64,000 nucleotides of DNA from Triticum aestivum (Eukaryota; Streptophyta; Magnoliopsida; Poales; Poaceae), in NCBI RefSeq assembly GCF_018294505.1, contig NC_057809.1, forward strand, positions 508,425,914-508,489,913, given 5' to 3'. The position numbers and the translations under genes were made by a program. Numbering within the stretch: position 1 is the first letter of the stretch; each line of letters begins with the position of its first letter. The notes beneath the pieces were generated by a model. The model saw only the letters and a program-made list of their open reading frames with translations, was not told the DNA's origin and did no database searches. Positions 23,877 through 34,700 of this stretch are shown here, piece after piece.

Positions 23877-25606
23877 TGAAGGAAATATGCCCTAGAGGCA
23901 ATAATAAAGTTATTATTTATTTCCTTATATCATGATAAATGTTTATTATTCATGCTAGAATTGTATTAACCGGAAACATAATACTTGTGTGAATACATAG
24001 ACAAACAAAGTGTCACTAGTATGCCTCTACTTGACTAGCTCGTTAATCAAAGATGGTTATGTTTCCTAACCATAGACATGAGTTGTCATTTGATTAACGG
24101 GATCACATCATTAGGAGAATGATGTGATTGACTTGACCCATTCTGTTAGCTTAGCACCCGATCGTTTAGTATGTTGCTATTGCTTTCTTCATGACTTATA
24201 CATGTTCCTATGACTATGAGATTATGCAACTCCCGTTTACCGGAGGAACACTTTGTGTGCTACCAAACGTCACAACGTAACTGGGTGATTATAAAGGAGC
24301 TCTACAGGTGTCTCCAAAGGTAAATGTTGGTTTGGCGTATTTCGAGATTAGGATTTGTCATTCCGATTGTCGGAGAGGCATCTCTGGGCCCTCTCGATAA
24401 TGCACATCACATAAGCCTTGCAAGCATTGCAACTAATGAGTTAGTTGTGGGATGATGTATTACGGAACGAGTAAAGAGACTTGCCGGTAACGAGATTGAA
24501 CTAGGTATTGAGATACCGACGATCGAATCTCGGGCAAGTAACATACCGATGACAAAGGGAACACCGTATGTTGTTATGCGGTCTGACCGATAAAGATCTT
24601 CGTAGAATATGTGGGAGCCAATATTAGCATCCAGGTTTCTCTATTGGTTATTGACCGGAGACGTGTCTCGGTCATGTCTACATTGTTCTCGAACCCGTAG
24701 GGTCCGCACGCTTAAGGTTTCGATGACAGTTATATTATGAGTTTATGAGTTTTGATGTACCGAAGGAGTTCGGAGTCCCGGATGAGATCAGGGACATGAC
24801 GAGGAGTCTCAAAATGGTCGAGACATAAAGATCGATATATTGAACGACTATATTCGGACATCGGAAAGGTTCCGAGTGATTCGGGTATTTTCGGAGGTAC
24901 CGAGGAGTTACGGGAATACGAGGAAGAAGCAATGGGCCTTAATGGGCCTTAGTGGGAAGGACCAGGAGGTGGCGCACGCCCCTCCCAAGCCTAGTCCGAA
25001 TTGGACAAGGGGTTTGGGGCGCGGCCCCTCTCTCTCTTCATTCCCCTCTTCCCCCTTTCCCCCCTTCTCCTAGTTGGACTAGGAAAGGAGGAAACCTACT
25101 CCAACTAGGAGTAGGAATCCTACTCCCTGGCGCGCCCCTCCTAGGGCCGGCCTCCTCTCCTCCACTCCTTTATATACGGGGGCAGGGGGCACCCCATAGA
25201 CACACAAGTTGATCCACGTGATCGTTTTCCTAGCCGTGTGCGGTGCCCCCTTCCACCATAATCCTCGATAATATTGTAGCGGTGCTTAGGCGAAGCCCTG
25301 CGACGGTAGAACATCAAGATCGTCACCACGCTGTCGTGCTGACGGAACTCTTCCCCGACGCTTTGTTGGATCGGAGTCCGGGGATCGTCATCAAGCTGAA
25401 CGTGTGCTAAAACTCGGAGGTGCCGTAGTTTCGGTGCTTGATCGGTCGGGCCGTGAAGACGTACGACTACATCAACCGCGTTGTGCTAACGCTTCCGCTG
25501 TCGGTCTACAAGGGTACGTAGATCACACTCTCCCCTCACGTTGCTATGCATCACCATGATCTTGCGTGTGCGTAGGAAATTTTTGAAATTACTACGTTAC
25601 CCAACA
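23877..25606 (+). repeat. 3' LTR of E2
   Basis: This 1730-bp LTR runs from TGAAGGAAATATGCCC to ACCCAACA, with a TTTATATA box at 25169-25176. Its middle and 3' part (for example GAAGGAGTTCGGAGTCCCGG near 24765, and a different purine/pyrimidine segment) sets it apart from the LTRs at 17034 and 26073. It is followed by CACTG and internal sequence, not by a primer site. Confidence 0.9.
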
Positions 25607-26072
25607 CACTGGATAGCGGTCAAATTATCCTTAGTGAAATAAGGATATGTTTCTCGATTATGGAGGTGACAAAAAGGTTCGTCGTAAAGGGTTACGTCGA
25701 TGCAAATTTTGATACTGGTCCAGATGACTCTAAATCTCAATCTGGATACATATTGAAAGTGGGAGCAATTAGCTAGAATAGCTCCATGCAGAGCATTGTT
25801 GACATAGAAATTTGCAAAATACTTACGGATCTAAATGTGGCAGACCCGTTGACTAAACTTCTCTCACAAGCAAAACATGATCACACCTTAGTACTCTTTA
25901 GGTGTTAATCACATAGCGATGTGAACTAGATAATTGACTCTAGTAAACCCTTAGGGTGTTGGTCACATGACGATGTGAACTATGGGTGTTAATCACATGG
26001 CGATGTGAACTATTGATGTTAAATCACATGGCGATGTGAACTAGATTATTGACTCTAGTGCAAGTGGGAGAC
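25607..26072 (+). mobile_element. 3' internal fragment of E1 (RNase H end, repeats, polypurine tract)
   Basis: This 466-bp fragment begins CACTGGATAGCGG and corresponds to about 23411-23876 of the upstream internal region. It includes the RNase H tail, four subterminal repeat units (25897-26042) and the tract CAAGTGGGAGAC (26061-26072). CACTG is the right-hand target copy of the E2 insertion. The matching left-hand junction is not present in the window. Confidence 0.85.
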
Positions 26073-27812
26073 TGAAGGAAATATGCCCTAGAGGCAAACA
26101 TAATGTTATTATTTTATTTCCTTATATCATGATAAATGTTTATTATTCATGCTAGAAGTGTATTATCCGGAAACATAATACTTGTGTGAATACATAGACA
26201 AACTAAACGTCACTAGTATGCCTCTACTTGACTAGCTCGTTAATCAAAGATGGTTATGTTTCCTAACCATAGACATGTGTTGTCATTTGATTAACGGGAT
26301 CACATTATTAGGAGAATGATGTGATTGACATGACCCATTCCATTAGCTTAGCACCCTATCGTTTAGTATGTTGCTATTGCTTTCTTCATGACTTATACAT
26401 GTTCCTATGACTATGAGATTATGCAACTCCCGTTTGCCGGAGAAACACTTTGTGTGCTACCAAACGTCACAACGTAACTGGGTGATTATAAAGGAGCTCT
26501 ACAGGTGTCTCCAAAGGTAAATGTTGGGTTGGCGTATTTTGAGATTAGGATTTGTCACTCCAATTGTCGGAGAGGTATCTCTGGGCCCTCTCGGTAATGC
26601 ACATCACATAAGCCTTGCAAGCATTGCAACTAATGAGTTAGTTGCGAGATGATGTATTACGAAACGAGTAAAGAGACTTGTCGGTAACGAGATTGAACTA
26701 GGTATTGAGATACCGACGATCGAATCTCGGGCAAGTAGCATACCGATGACAAAGGGAACAACGTATGTTGTTATGCGGTCTGACCGATAAAGATCTTCGT
26801 AGAATATGTGGGAGCCAATATGAGCATCCAGGTTCCGCTATTGGTTATTGACCGGAGACATGTCTCGGTCATGTCTACATTGTTCTCGAACCCGTAGGGT
26901 CCGCACGCTTAAGGTTTCGATGACAGTTATATTATGAGTTTATGAGTTTTGATGTATCGAAGTTAGTTCGGAGTCCCGGATTTGATCACGGACATGACGA
27001 GGAGTCTCGAAATGGTCGAGACATAAAGATTGATATATTGGACGACTATATTCGGACACCGGAAGTGTTCCGGAGAAGTTTCGGATAAAACCGGAGTACC
27101 GGGGGTTACCGGAACCCCCCGAGGGGTTAATGGGCCTCATGGGCCTAAAGTGGAGAAGAGGAGGGGCGGCCAGGGCAGGCCGCGCGCCCCCTCCCCCTCT
27201 AGTCCGAATTGAACAAGGAGGGGGGCGGCACCCCCCTTTCCTTCCTCTCCTCTCTCCCTTCCTTCCCCCTCTCCTACTTGGACAAGGAAAAGGAGGGAGT
27301 CCTACTCCTAGTAAGAGTAGGACTCCTCCCTGGCGCGCCTCCTCCTGGCCGGCCGCCCCTCCCCCTTGATCCTTTATATATGGGGGCAAGAGGGCACCTC
27401 TAGAGATACAAGTTGATCTTCGTAATCGTTCTCTTAGCCGTGTGCGGTGCCCCCCTCCACCATACTCCTCGGTAATATTGTAGCGGTGCTTAGGCGAAGC
27501 CCTGCGATGGTAGAACATCAAGATCATCACCACGCCGTTGTCCTGACGGAACTCAACCCTGACACTTTGCTGGATCGAAGTCCGGGGATTGTCATCGAGC
27601 TGAACATGTGCTAGAACTCGGAGGTGCCGTAGTTTCGGTGCTTGGATCGGTCGGATCGTGAAGACGTACGACTACATCAACCGCGTTGATATAACGCTTC
27701 CGCTTTCGGTCTACGAGGGTATGTAGATTACACTCTCCCCTCTCGTTGCTATGCATCACCATGATCTTACGTGTGCGTAGGAATTTTTTTGAAATTACTA
27801 CGTTCCCCAACA
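26073..27812 (+). repeat. 3' LTR of E1
   Basis: This 1740-bp LTR ends CCCCAACA and is followed at once by the target duplication GATAA and the resumed E0 LTR. A TTTATATA box is at 27373-27380. It pairs with the LTR at 17034 by shared diagnostic bases. Confidence 0.9.
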
Positions 27813-28938
27813 GATAAATGTTTATTATTCATGCTAGAATTGTATTAACCGGAAACATGATACATGTGTGAATACATAGACAAACAGAGTGTCACTAGTA
27901 TGCCTCTACTTGACTAGCTCGTTGATCAAAGATGGTTATGTTTCCTAGCCATAGACAAAGAGTTGTCATTTGATTAACGGGATCACATCATTAGGAGAAT
28001 GATGTGATTGACTTGACACATTCCGTTAGCTTAGCACTTGATCATTTAGTTTGTTGCTATTGCTTTCTTCATGACTTATACATGTTCCTATGACTATGAG
28101 ATTATGCAACTCCCGTTTATCGGAGGAACACTTTGTGTGCTACCAAACGTCACAACGTAACTGGGTGATTATAAAGGTGCTCTACAGGTGTCTCCGAAGG
28201 TACTTGCTGGTTGGCGTATTTCAAGATTAGGATTTGTCACTCCGATTGTTGGGGAACTATCTCTGGGCCCACTCGGTAATACACATCACTTAAGCCTTGC
28301 AAGCGTTGCAACTAATGAGTTAGTTGCGGGATGATGTGTTACGGATCGAGTAAAGAGACTTGTCGGTAACGAGATTGAACTAGGTATTGAGATACTGACG
28401 ATCGAATCTCGGGCAAGTAACATACCGATGACAAAAGGAACAACGGATGTTGTTATGCGGTTTGACCGATAAAAATCTTCGTAGAATATGTAGGAGCCAA
28501 TATGAGCATCCAGGTTCCATTATTGGTTATTGACCGGAGACGTGTCTCGGTCATGTCTACATAGTTCTCGAACCCGTAGGGTCCGCACGCTTAAAGTTCG
28601 ATGACGGTTATATTATGAGTTTATGAGTTTTGATGTACCGAAGGTAGTTCGGAGTCCCGGATGAGATTGGGGACATGATGAGGAGTCTCGAAATGGTCGA
28701 GACGTAAAGATCGATATATTGGACGACTATATTCGGACATCGGAATGGTTCCGAGTGATTCGGGTATTTTTCGGAGTACCGGGGAGTTACGGGAATACGG
28801 GGAAGAAGTATATGGGCCTTATTGGGCTTTAGGGAGAGAGAGAGAGAGAGAGAGACAGGCTGTGCCCCCCCAATGACTAGTTCGAATTGGACTAGGGGGA
28901 GGGGCGGCACCCCCTCCTTCCTTCTCTTCCCCCCCCCC
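27813..28938 (+). repeat. Remainder of E0's 3' LTR, truncated at its 3' end
   Basis: It continues the LTR begun at 16972 and starts with the target duplication GATAA. It breaks off inside the pyrimidine-rich segment at a run of ten C (28929-28938), well before the promoter box and the LTR end. A run of GA dinucleotides at about 28832-28853 is peculiar to this copy. The break joins directly to a fragment of an unrelated LTR. Confidence 0.85.
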
Positions 28939-30449
28939 ATTTTGCATCATGCTTTTATATTGATATTTATTGCATTGTGGGTTGTTATTACACATTATGT
29001 CACAATACTTATGTCTATTCTCTCTTATTTTACAAGGTTTACATAAAGAGGTAGAATGCCGACAGTTGGGATTCTGGGCTGGAAAAGGAGCAAATATTAG
29101 AGACCTATTCTGCATAGCTCCAAAAGTCCTGAAACTTCATGGAAGCTATTTTCACAATATATAAAAAATACTGAGCGCAAGAAGTTCCAGAGGGGGCCCA
29201 CACCCTGGCCACGAGGGTGGGGGCGTGCCCTACCCCCTGGGCGCGCCCCCTGCCTCGTGGGCCCCCTGGTGGCCCTCCGATTCCCGTCTTCTGCTATATG
29301 GAGTCTTTCGTTGGGAAAAAACTCATAAGCAAGTTTTCGGGACGAGACTTCGCCGCCACGAGGCGGAACCTTGGCGGAACCAATCTAGGGCTCTGACGGA
29401 GCTGTTCTACCGGGGACACTTCCCTCCGGGAGGGGGAAATCATCGCCATCGTCATCACCAATGATCCTCTCATCGGGAGGGGGTCAATCTCCATCAACAT
29501 CTTCACCAGCACCATCTCCTCTCAAACCCTAGTTCATCTCTTGTATCCAATTCTTGTCTCTAAGTCTGGGATTGGTACCTGTGGGTTGCTAGTAGTGTTG
29601 ATTACTCCTTGTAGTTGATGCTAGTTGGTTTACTTGGTGGAAGATCATATGTTCAGATCCTATATGCACATTAATACCCCTCTGATTATGAACATGAATA
29701 TGCTTTGTGAGTAGTTACGTTTGTTCCTGAGGACATGGGAGAAGTCTTGCTATTAGTAGTCATGTGAATTTGGTATTCGTTCGATATTTTGATGAGATGT
29801 ATGTTGTCTCTCCTCTAGTGGTGTTATGTGAACATCGACTACATGACACTTCACCATTATTTAGGCCTAGAGAAAGGCATTGGGAAGTAATAAGTAGATG
29901 GTGGGTTGCTAGAGTGACAGAAGATTAAACCCTAGTTTATGTGTTGCTTCGTAAGGGGCTGATTTGGATCCATATGTTTCATGTTATGGTTAGGTTTACC
30001 TTAATACTTTTGTTGTAGTTGCGGGTAATTACAATAGAGGTTAATCACAAGTGGGATGCTTGTACAAGTAAGGACAGTACCCAAGCACCGGTCCACCCAC
30101 ATACCAAATTATCAAAGTACCGAACGCGAATCATATGAACGTGATGAAAACTAGCTTGACGATAATTCCCATTTGTTCTCGGGAGCACTTTTCTCTATAT
30201 AAGAGTTTGTCCAGGCTTGTCCTTTGCTACAAAAAGGACTGGGCCACCTTGCTGCACTTTATTTACTTTTGTTACTTATTGCTCGTTACAAATTATCTAA
30301 TCACAAAACTATATGTTACCTATAATTTCAGTGCTTGCAGAGAATACCTTACTGAAAACTGCTTAACATTTCCTTCTGCTCCTCGTTGGGTTCGACACTC
30401 TTACTTATCAAAAGGACTATGATAGATGCCCTATACTTGTGGGTCATCA
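28939..30449 (+). mobile_element. 5'-truncated relative of the 14965-16488 solo LTR
   Basis: This 1511-bp sequence is collinear with the solo LTR at 14965-16488 but lacks its first ten bases (TGATACGTCC). It ends with the same GGGTCATCA. The right neighbour is GCGCGCC of a reversed Angela LTR and the left neighbour is a forward Angela LTR. No target duplication is present. The missing left end and mismatched flanks indicate a deletion or rearrangement junction after insertion. Confidence 0.85.
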
Positions 30450-31718
30450 GCGCGCCAAGGAGAGGGAGGAGTCCTCCTCCTAGTAGGAGTAGGACTCCCC
30501 CTTTCCTAGTCCAACTAGGAAGAAGGAGGGGGAAGGAAAGAGAGGGGGAGAGGGAGGGAAAGAGGAGGCGCCGCCCCCCTCCTTGTCCAATTCGGACTCC
30601 CAAGGGGGGCAGCCCTATGGCCCCTCCTCTCTCTCACACAAGGCCCATGTTGGCCCATTAGTTCCCCCGGGGGTTCCGATAACCCCCCGACACTCCGATA
30701 ATTATCTGGTGACCCCCAGAACTCATCCGGTGTCCGAGTATAGTCATCCAATATATCAATATTTATGTGTCGACCATTTCGAGACTCCTTGACATGTCCG
30801 TGATCACATCCGGAGCTCCAAACTACCTTCGGTACATCAAAACACATAAACTCATAATACCGGTCGTCACCGAACGTTAAGCGTGCGGACCCTACGGGTT
30901 CGAGAACTATGTAGACATGACCGAAACATGTCTCCGGTCAATAACCAATAGCGGAACCTGGATGTTCATATTGGCTCCTACATATTCTACGAAGATCTTT
31001 ATCGGTCAAACCGCATAACAATATACGATGTTCCCTTTGTCATCGGTATGTTACTTGCCCGAGATTCGATCGTCGGTATCTCAATACCTAGTTCAATCTC
31101 GTTACCGACAAGTCTATTTACTCGTTCCATAATGCAGCATCCCGTAACTAACTCATTAGTCACATTGCTTGCAAGGCTTATAGTGATGTGCATTACCGAG
31201 AGGGCCCAGAGATACCTCTCCGATACTCAGAGTGACAAATCCTAATCTCGATCTATGCCAACTCAACAAACACCATCGGAGACACCTGTAGAGCATCTTT
31301 ATAGTCAACCAGTTACGTTGTGACATTTGATAGCACACAAAGTGTTCCTCCGGTATTTGGGAGTTGCATCATCTCATAGTCATAGGAACGTGTATAAGTT
31401 ATGGAGAAAGCAATAGCAACAAACTAAACGATCATCGTGCTAAGCTAACGGATGGGTCAAGTCAATCACATCATTCTCTAATGATGTGATCCCGTTAATC
31501 AAATAACAACTCATGTCTATGGTCAGGAAACATAACCATCATTGATTCAACGAGCTGGTCAAGTAGAGGCATACTAGTGACACTCTGATTTTCTATGTAT
31601 TCACACATGTACTAAGTTTCCGGTTAATACAATTCTAGCATGAATAATAAACATTTATCATGATATAAGGAAATATAAATAACAAATTTATTATTGCCTC
31701 TAGGGCATATTTACTTCA
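30450..31718 (-). repeat. Truncated 3' LTR of element R
   Basis: This 1269-bp piece begins, on the minus strand, TGAAGTAAATATGCCC next to the polypurine tract. It lacks its last ~470 bp, including the promoter box and LTR terminus. It abuts the foreign LTR fragment at 30449. Confidence 0.88.
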
Positions 31719-31751
31719 GTCTCCCACTTGCACTAGAGTCAATAATCTAGA

Positions 31752-34700
31752 TTACCTTGTAATGATTCTAACACACATGGAGTCTTGGTGCTGATTATGT
31801 TTTGCTTGTGAGAGAGGCTTAGTCAACGGGTCTGCAACATTCAGATCCGTATGTATCTTGCAAATCTCTATGTCTCCCTCCTTGACTTGATCGCGGATGG
31901 AATTGAAGCGTCTCTTGATGTGCTTGGTTCTCTTGTGAAATCTGGATTCCTTTGCCAAGGCAATTGCACTAGTATTGTCACAAAAGATTTTCATTGGACC
32001 TGATGCACTAGGTATGGCACCTAATCAGATATATGAACTCCTTCATCTAGACTCCTTCATTTGCTGCTTCTGAAGCAGCTATGTACTCCGCTTCACATGT
32101 AGATCCCTCCACGACGCTTTGCTTGGAATTGCACCGACTGAAAGTTTCACCATTTAATAAAAACACGTATCCGGTTTGTGACTCAGAGTCATCCAGATCA
32201 GTGTCAAAGCTTGCATCATCGTAACCATTTACGACGAGCTCTTTGTCACCTTCATATACGGGAAACATATCCTTAGTCCTTTTCAGGTATTTCAGGATGT
32301 TCTTGACCGCTGTCTAGTGATCCGCTCCTGGATTACTTTGGTACCTCCCTGCTAAACTGATAGCAAGGCACACATCAGGTCTGGTACACAGCATTGCATA
32401 CATGATAGAGCCTATGGCTGAAGCATAGGGAACACCTTCCATTTTCTCTCTATCTTCTGTAGTGGCCAGGCATTGAGTCTGACTCAACTTCACACCTTGT
32501 AACACAGGCAAGAACCCTTTCTTTGCTTGATCCATTTTGAACTTCTTCAAAACTTTATCAAGGTATGTGCTTTGTGAAAGTCCAATTTAGCGTCTTGATC
32601 TATCTCTATAGATCTTGATGCCTAATATATAAGCAGCTTCACCGAGGTTTTTCATTGAAAAATTCTTATTCAAGTAACCTTTTATGCTATTCAGAAATTC
32701 AATATCATTTCCGATCAACAATATGTCATCTACATATAATATCAGAAATGCTACAGAGCTCCCACTCACTTTCTTGTAAATACATGCTTCTCCAAAAGTC
32801 TGAATAAAACCATATGCTTTGATCACACTATCAAAGCGTATATTCCAACTCTGAGAGGCTTGCACCAGTCCATAAATGTATCGCTAGAGCTTGCACACTT
32901 TGTTAGCACCTTTTGGATCGACAAAACCTTCTGGTTGCATTATATACAACTCTTCTTTAATATATCCATTTAGGAATGCAGTTTTACATCCATTTGCCAA
33001 ATTTCATAATCATAAAATGCGGCAATTGCTAACATGATTCGGACGGACTTAAGCATCACTACGGGTGAGAAGGTCTCATCGTAGTCAACTCCTTGAACTT
33101 GTCGAAAACCTTTTGCAACAAGTCGAGCTTTGTGGACAGTAATATTACCGTCAGCGTCAGTCTTCTTCTTGAATATCCATTTATTCTCTATGGCATGCCG
33201 ATCATCGGGCAAGTCAACCAAAGTCCACACTTTGTTCCCATACATGGATCCCATCTCTGATTTCATGGCCTCAAGCCATTTGCGGAATCTGGGCTCATCA
33301 TCGCTTCCTCATAGTTCGTAGGTTCGTCATGGTCAAGTAACATGACTTCCAGAACAGGATTACCGTACCACTCTGGTGCAGATCTTACTGTAGTTGACCT
33401 ACGAGGTTCAGTAGTAACTTGATCAGAAGTTTCATGATCATCATCATTAGCTTCCTCACTTACTGGTGTAGGAATCACTGGAACTGTTCTCAGTGATGAA
33501 CAACTTTCCAATAAGGGAGAAGGTACAATTACCTCGTCAAGTTCTACTTTCCTCCCACTCATTTCTTTCGAGAGAAACTCCTTCTCTACAAAGGATCCAT
33601 TCTTAGCAACGAATATCTTGCCTTCGGATTTGTGATAGAAGGTGTACCCAACAGTCTCCTTTGGGTATCCTATGAAGACACATTTCTCCGATTTGGGTTC
33701 GAGCTTATCAGATAGAAGTTTCTTCACATAAGCATCGCAGCCCCAAACTTTAAGAAACAACAACTTTGGGTTTCTTGCCAAACCATAGTTCATAAGGTGT
33801 CGCCTCAACGGATTTAGATGGTGCCCTATTTAACGTGAATGCAGCCGTCTCTAAAGCATAACCCCAAAACGATAGTGGTAAATCAGTGAGAGACATCATA
33901 GATCGCACCATATCTAGTAAAGTGCGGTTACGACGTTCGGACACACCATTACGTTGTGGTGTTCCAGGTAGCATCAGTTGCGAAACTATTCTGCATTGTT
34001 TCAAATGAAGTCCAAACCCATAACTCAAATATTCACCTCCACGATCAGATCACGGAAACTTGATTTTCTTGTTACGATGATTTTCTACTTCACTCTGAAA
34101 TTCTTTGAACTTTTCAAATGTTTCATACTTATGTTTCATTAAGTAGATATACCCATATCTGCTCAAATCATCTGTGAAGGTGAGAAAATAACGATATCCG
34201 CCGCGAGATTCAATGTTCATTGGACCACATACATCAGTATGTATGATTTCCAATAACTCTGTTGCTCGCTCTGTTGTTCCAGAGAACGGAGTTTTAGTCA
34301 TCTTGACCATGAGGCATGGTTCGCAAGTACCAAGTGATTCCAGAAGTCCATCAGAATGGAGTTTCTTCATGCACTTTACACCAATATGACGTAAACGGTA
34401 GTGCCACAAATAAGTTGCACTATCATTATCAACTCTGCATCTCTTGGCTTCAATACTATGAACATGTGTATCACTACTATCAAGATTTAGTAAAAATAGA
34501 CCACTCATCAAGGGTGCATGACCATAAAAGATACTACTCATATAAATAGAACAACCATTATTCTCTGATTTAAATGAATAATTGTCTCACATCAAACAAG
34601 ATCCAGATATAATGTTCATGCTCAATCCTGGCACCAAATAACAATTTTTTAGGTCTAATACTAATCCCGAAGGTAGATGTAGAGGTAGCGTGCCGACGGC

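Larger units (their letters stand above)
17034..27812 (+). mobile_element. Compound nested Copia insertion E1/E2 (three LTRs, GATAA target duplication)
   Basis: This 10,779-bp block is bounded by perfect GATAA repeats (17029-17033, 27813-27817). Its order is LTR1 17034-18772, internal 18773-23876, LTR2 23877-25606, internal fragment 25607-26072, LTR3 26073-27812. LTR1 and LTR3 share diagnostic bases, such as GATGTATCGAAGTTAGTTC near 17910 and 26950. LTR2 has a different version there, so LTR1 and LTR3 are the original pair (E1). LTR2 belongs to a second element (E2) that had inserted in E1. After LTR2 the sequence resumes at CACTGGATAGCGG, matching a site already present upstream near 23411. 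This fits loss of the E1-E2 left junction by recombination between the two internal regions. Confidence 0.85.

Noticed and set aside
16796..26042. CRISPR-like appearance of regularly spaced repeats
   Set aside because: The units are nearly contiguous, occur only next to Copia polypurine tracts, and lie in a plant genome.
1361..28938. Reading the whole left array as one multimeric element inserted at once
   Set aside because: LTR subtypes differ between units, and internal boundaries show separate target duplications (GATAA, CACTG), so stepwise nesting and recombination fit better.
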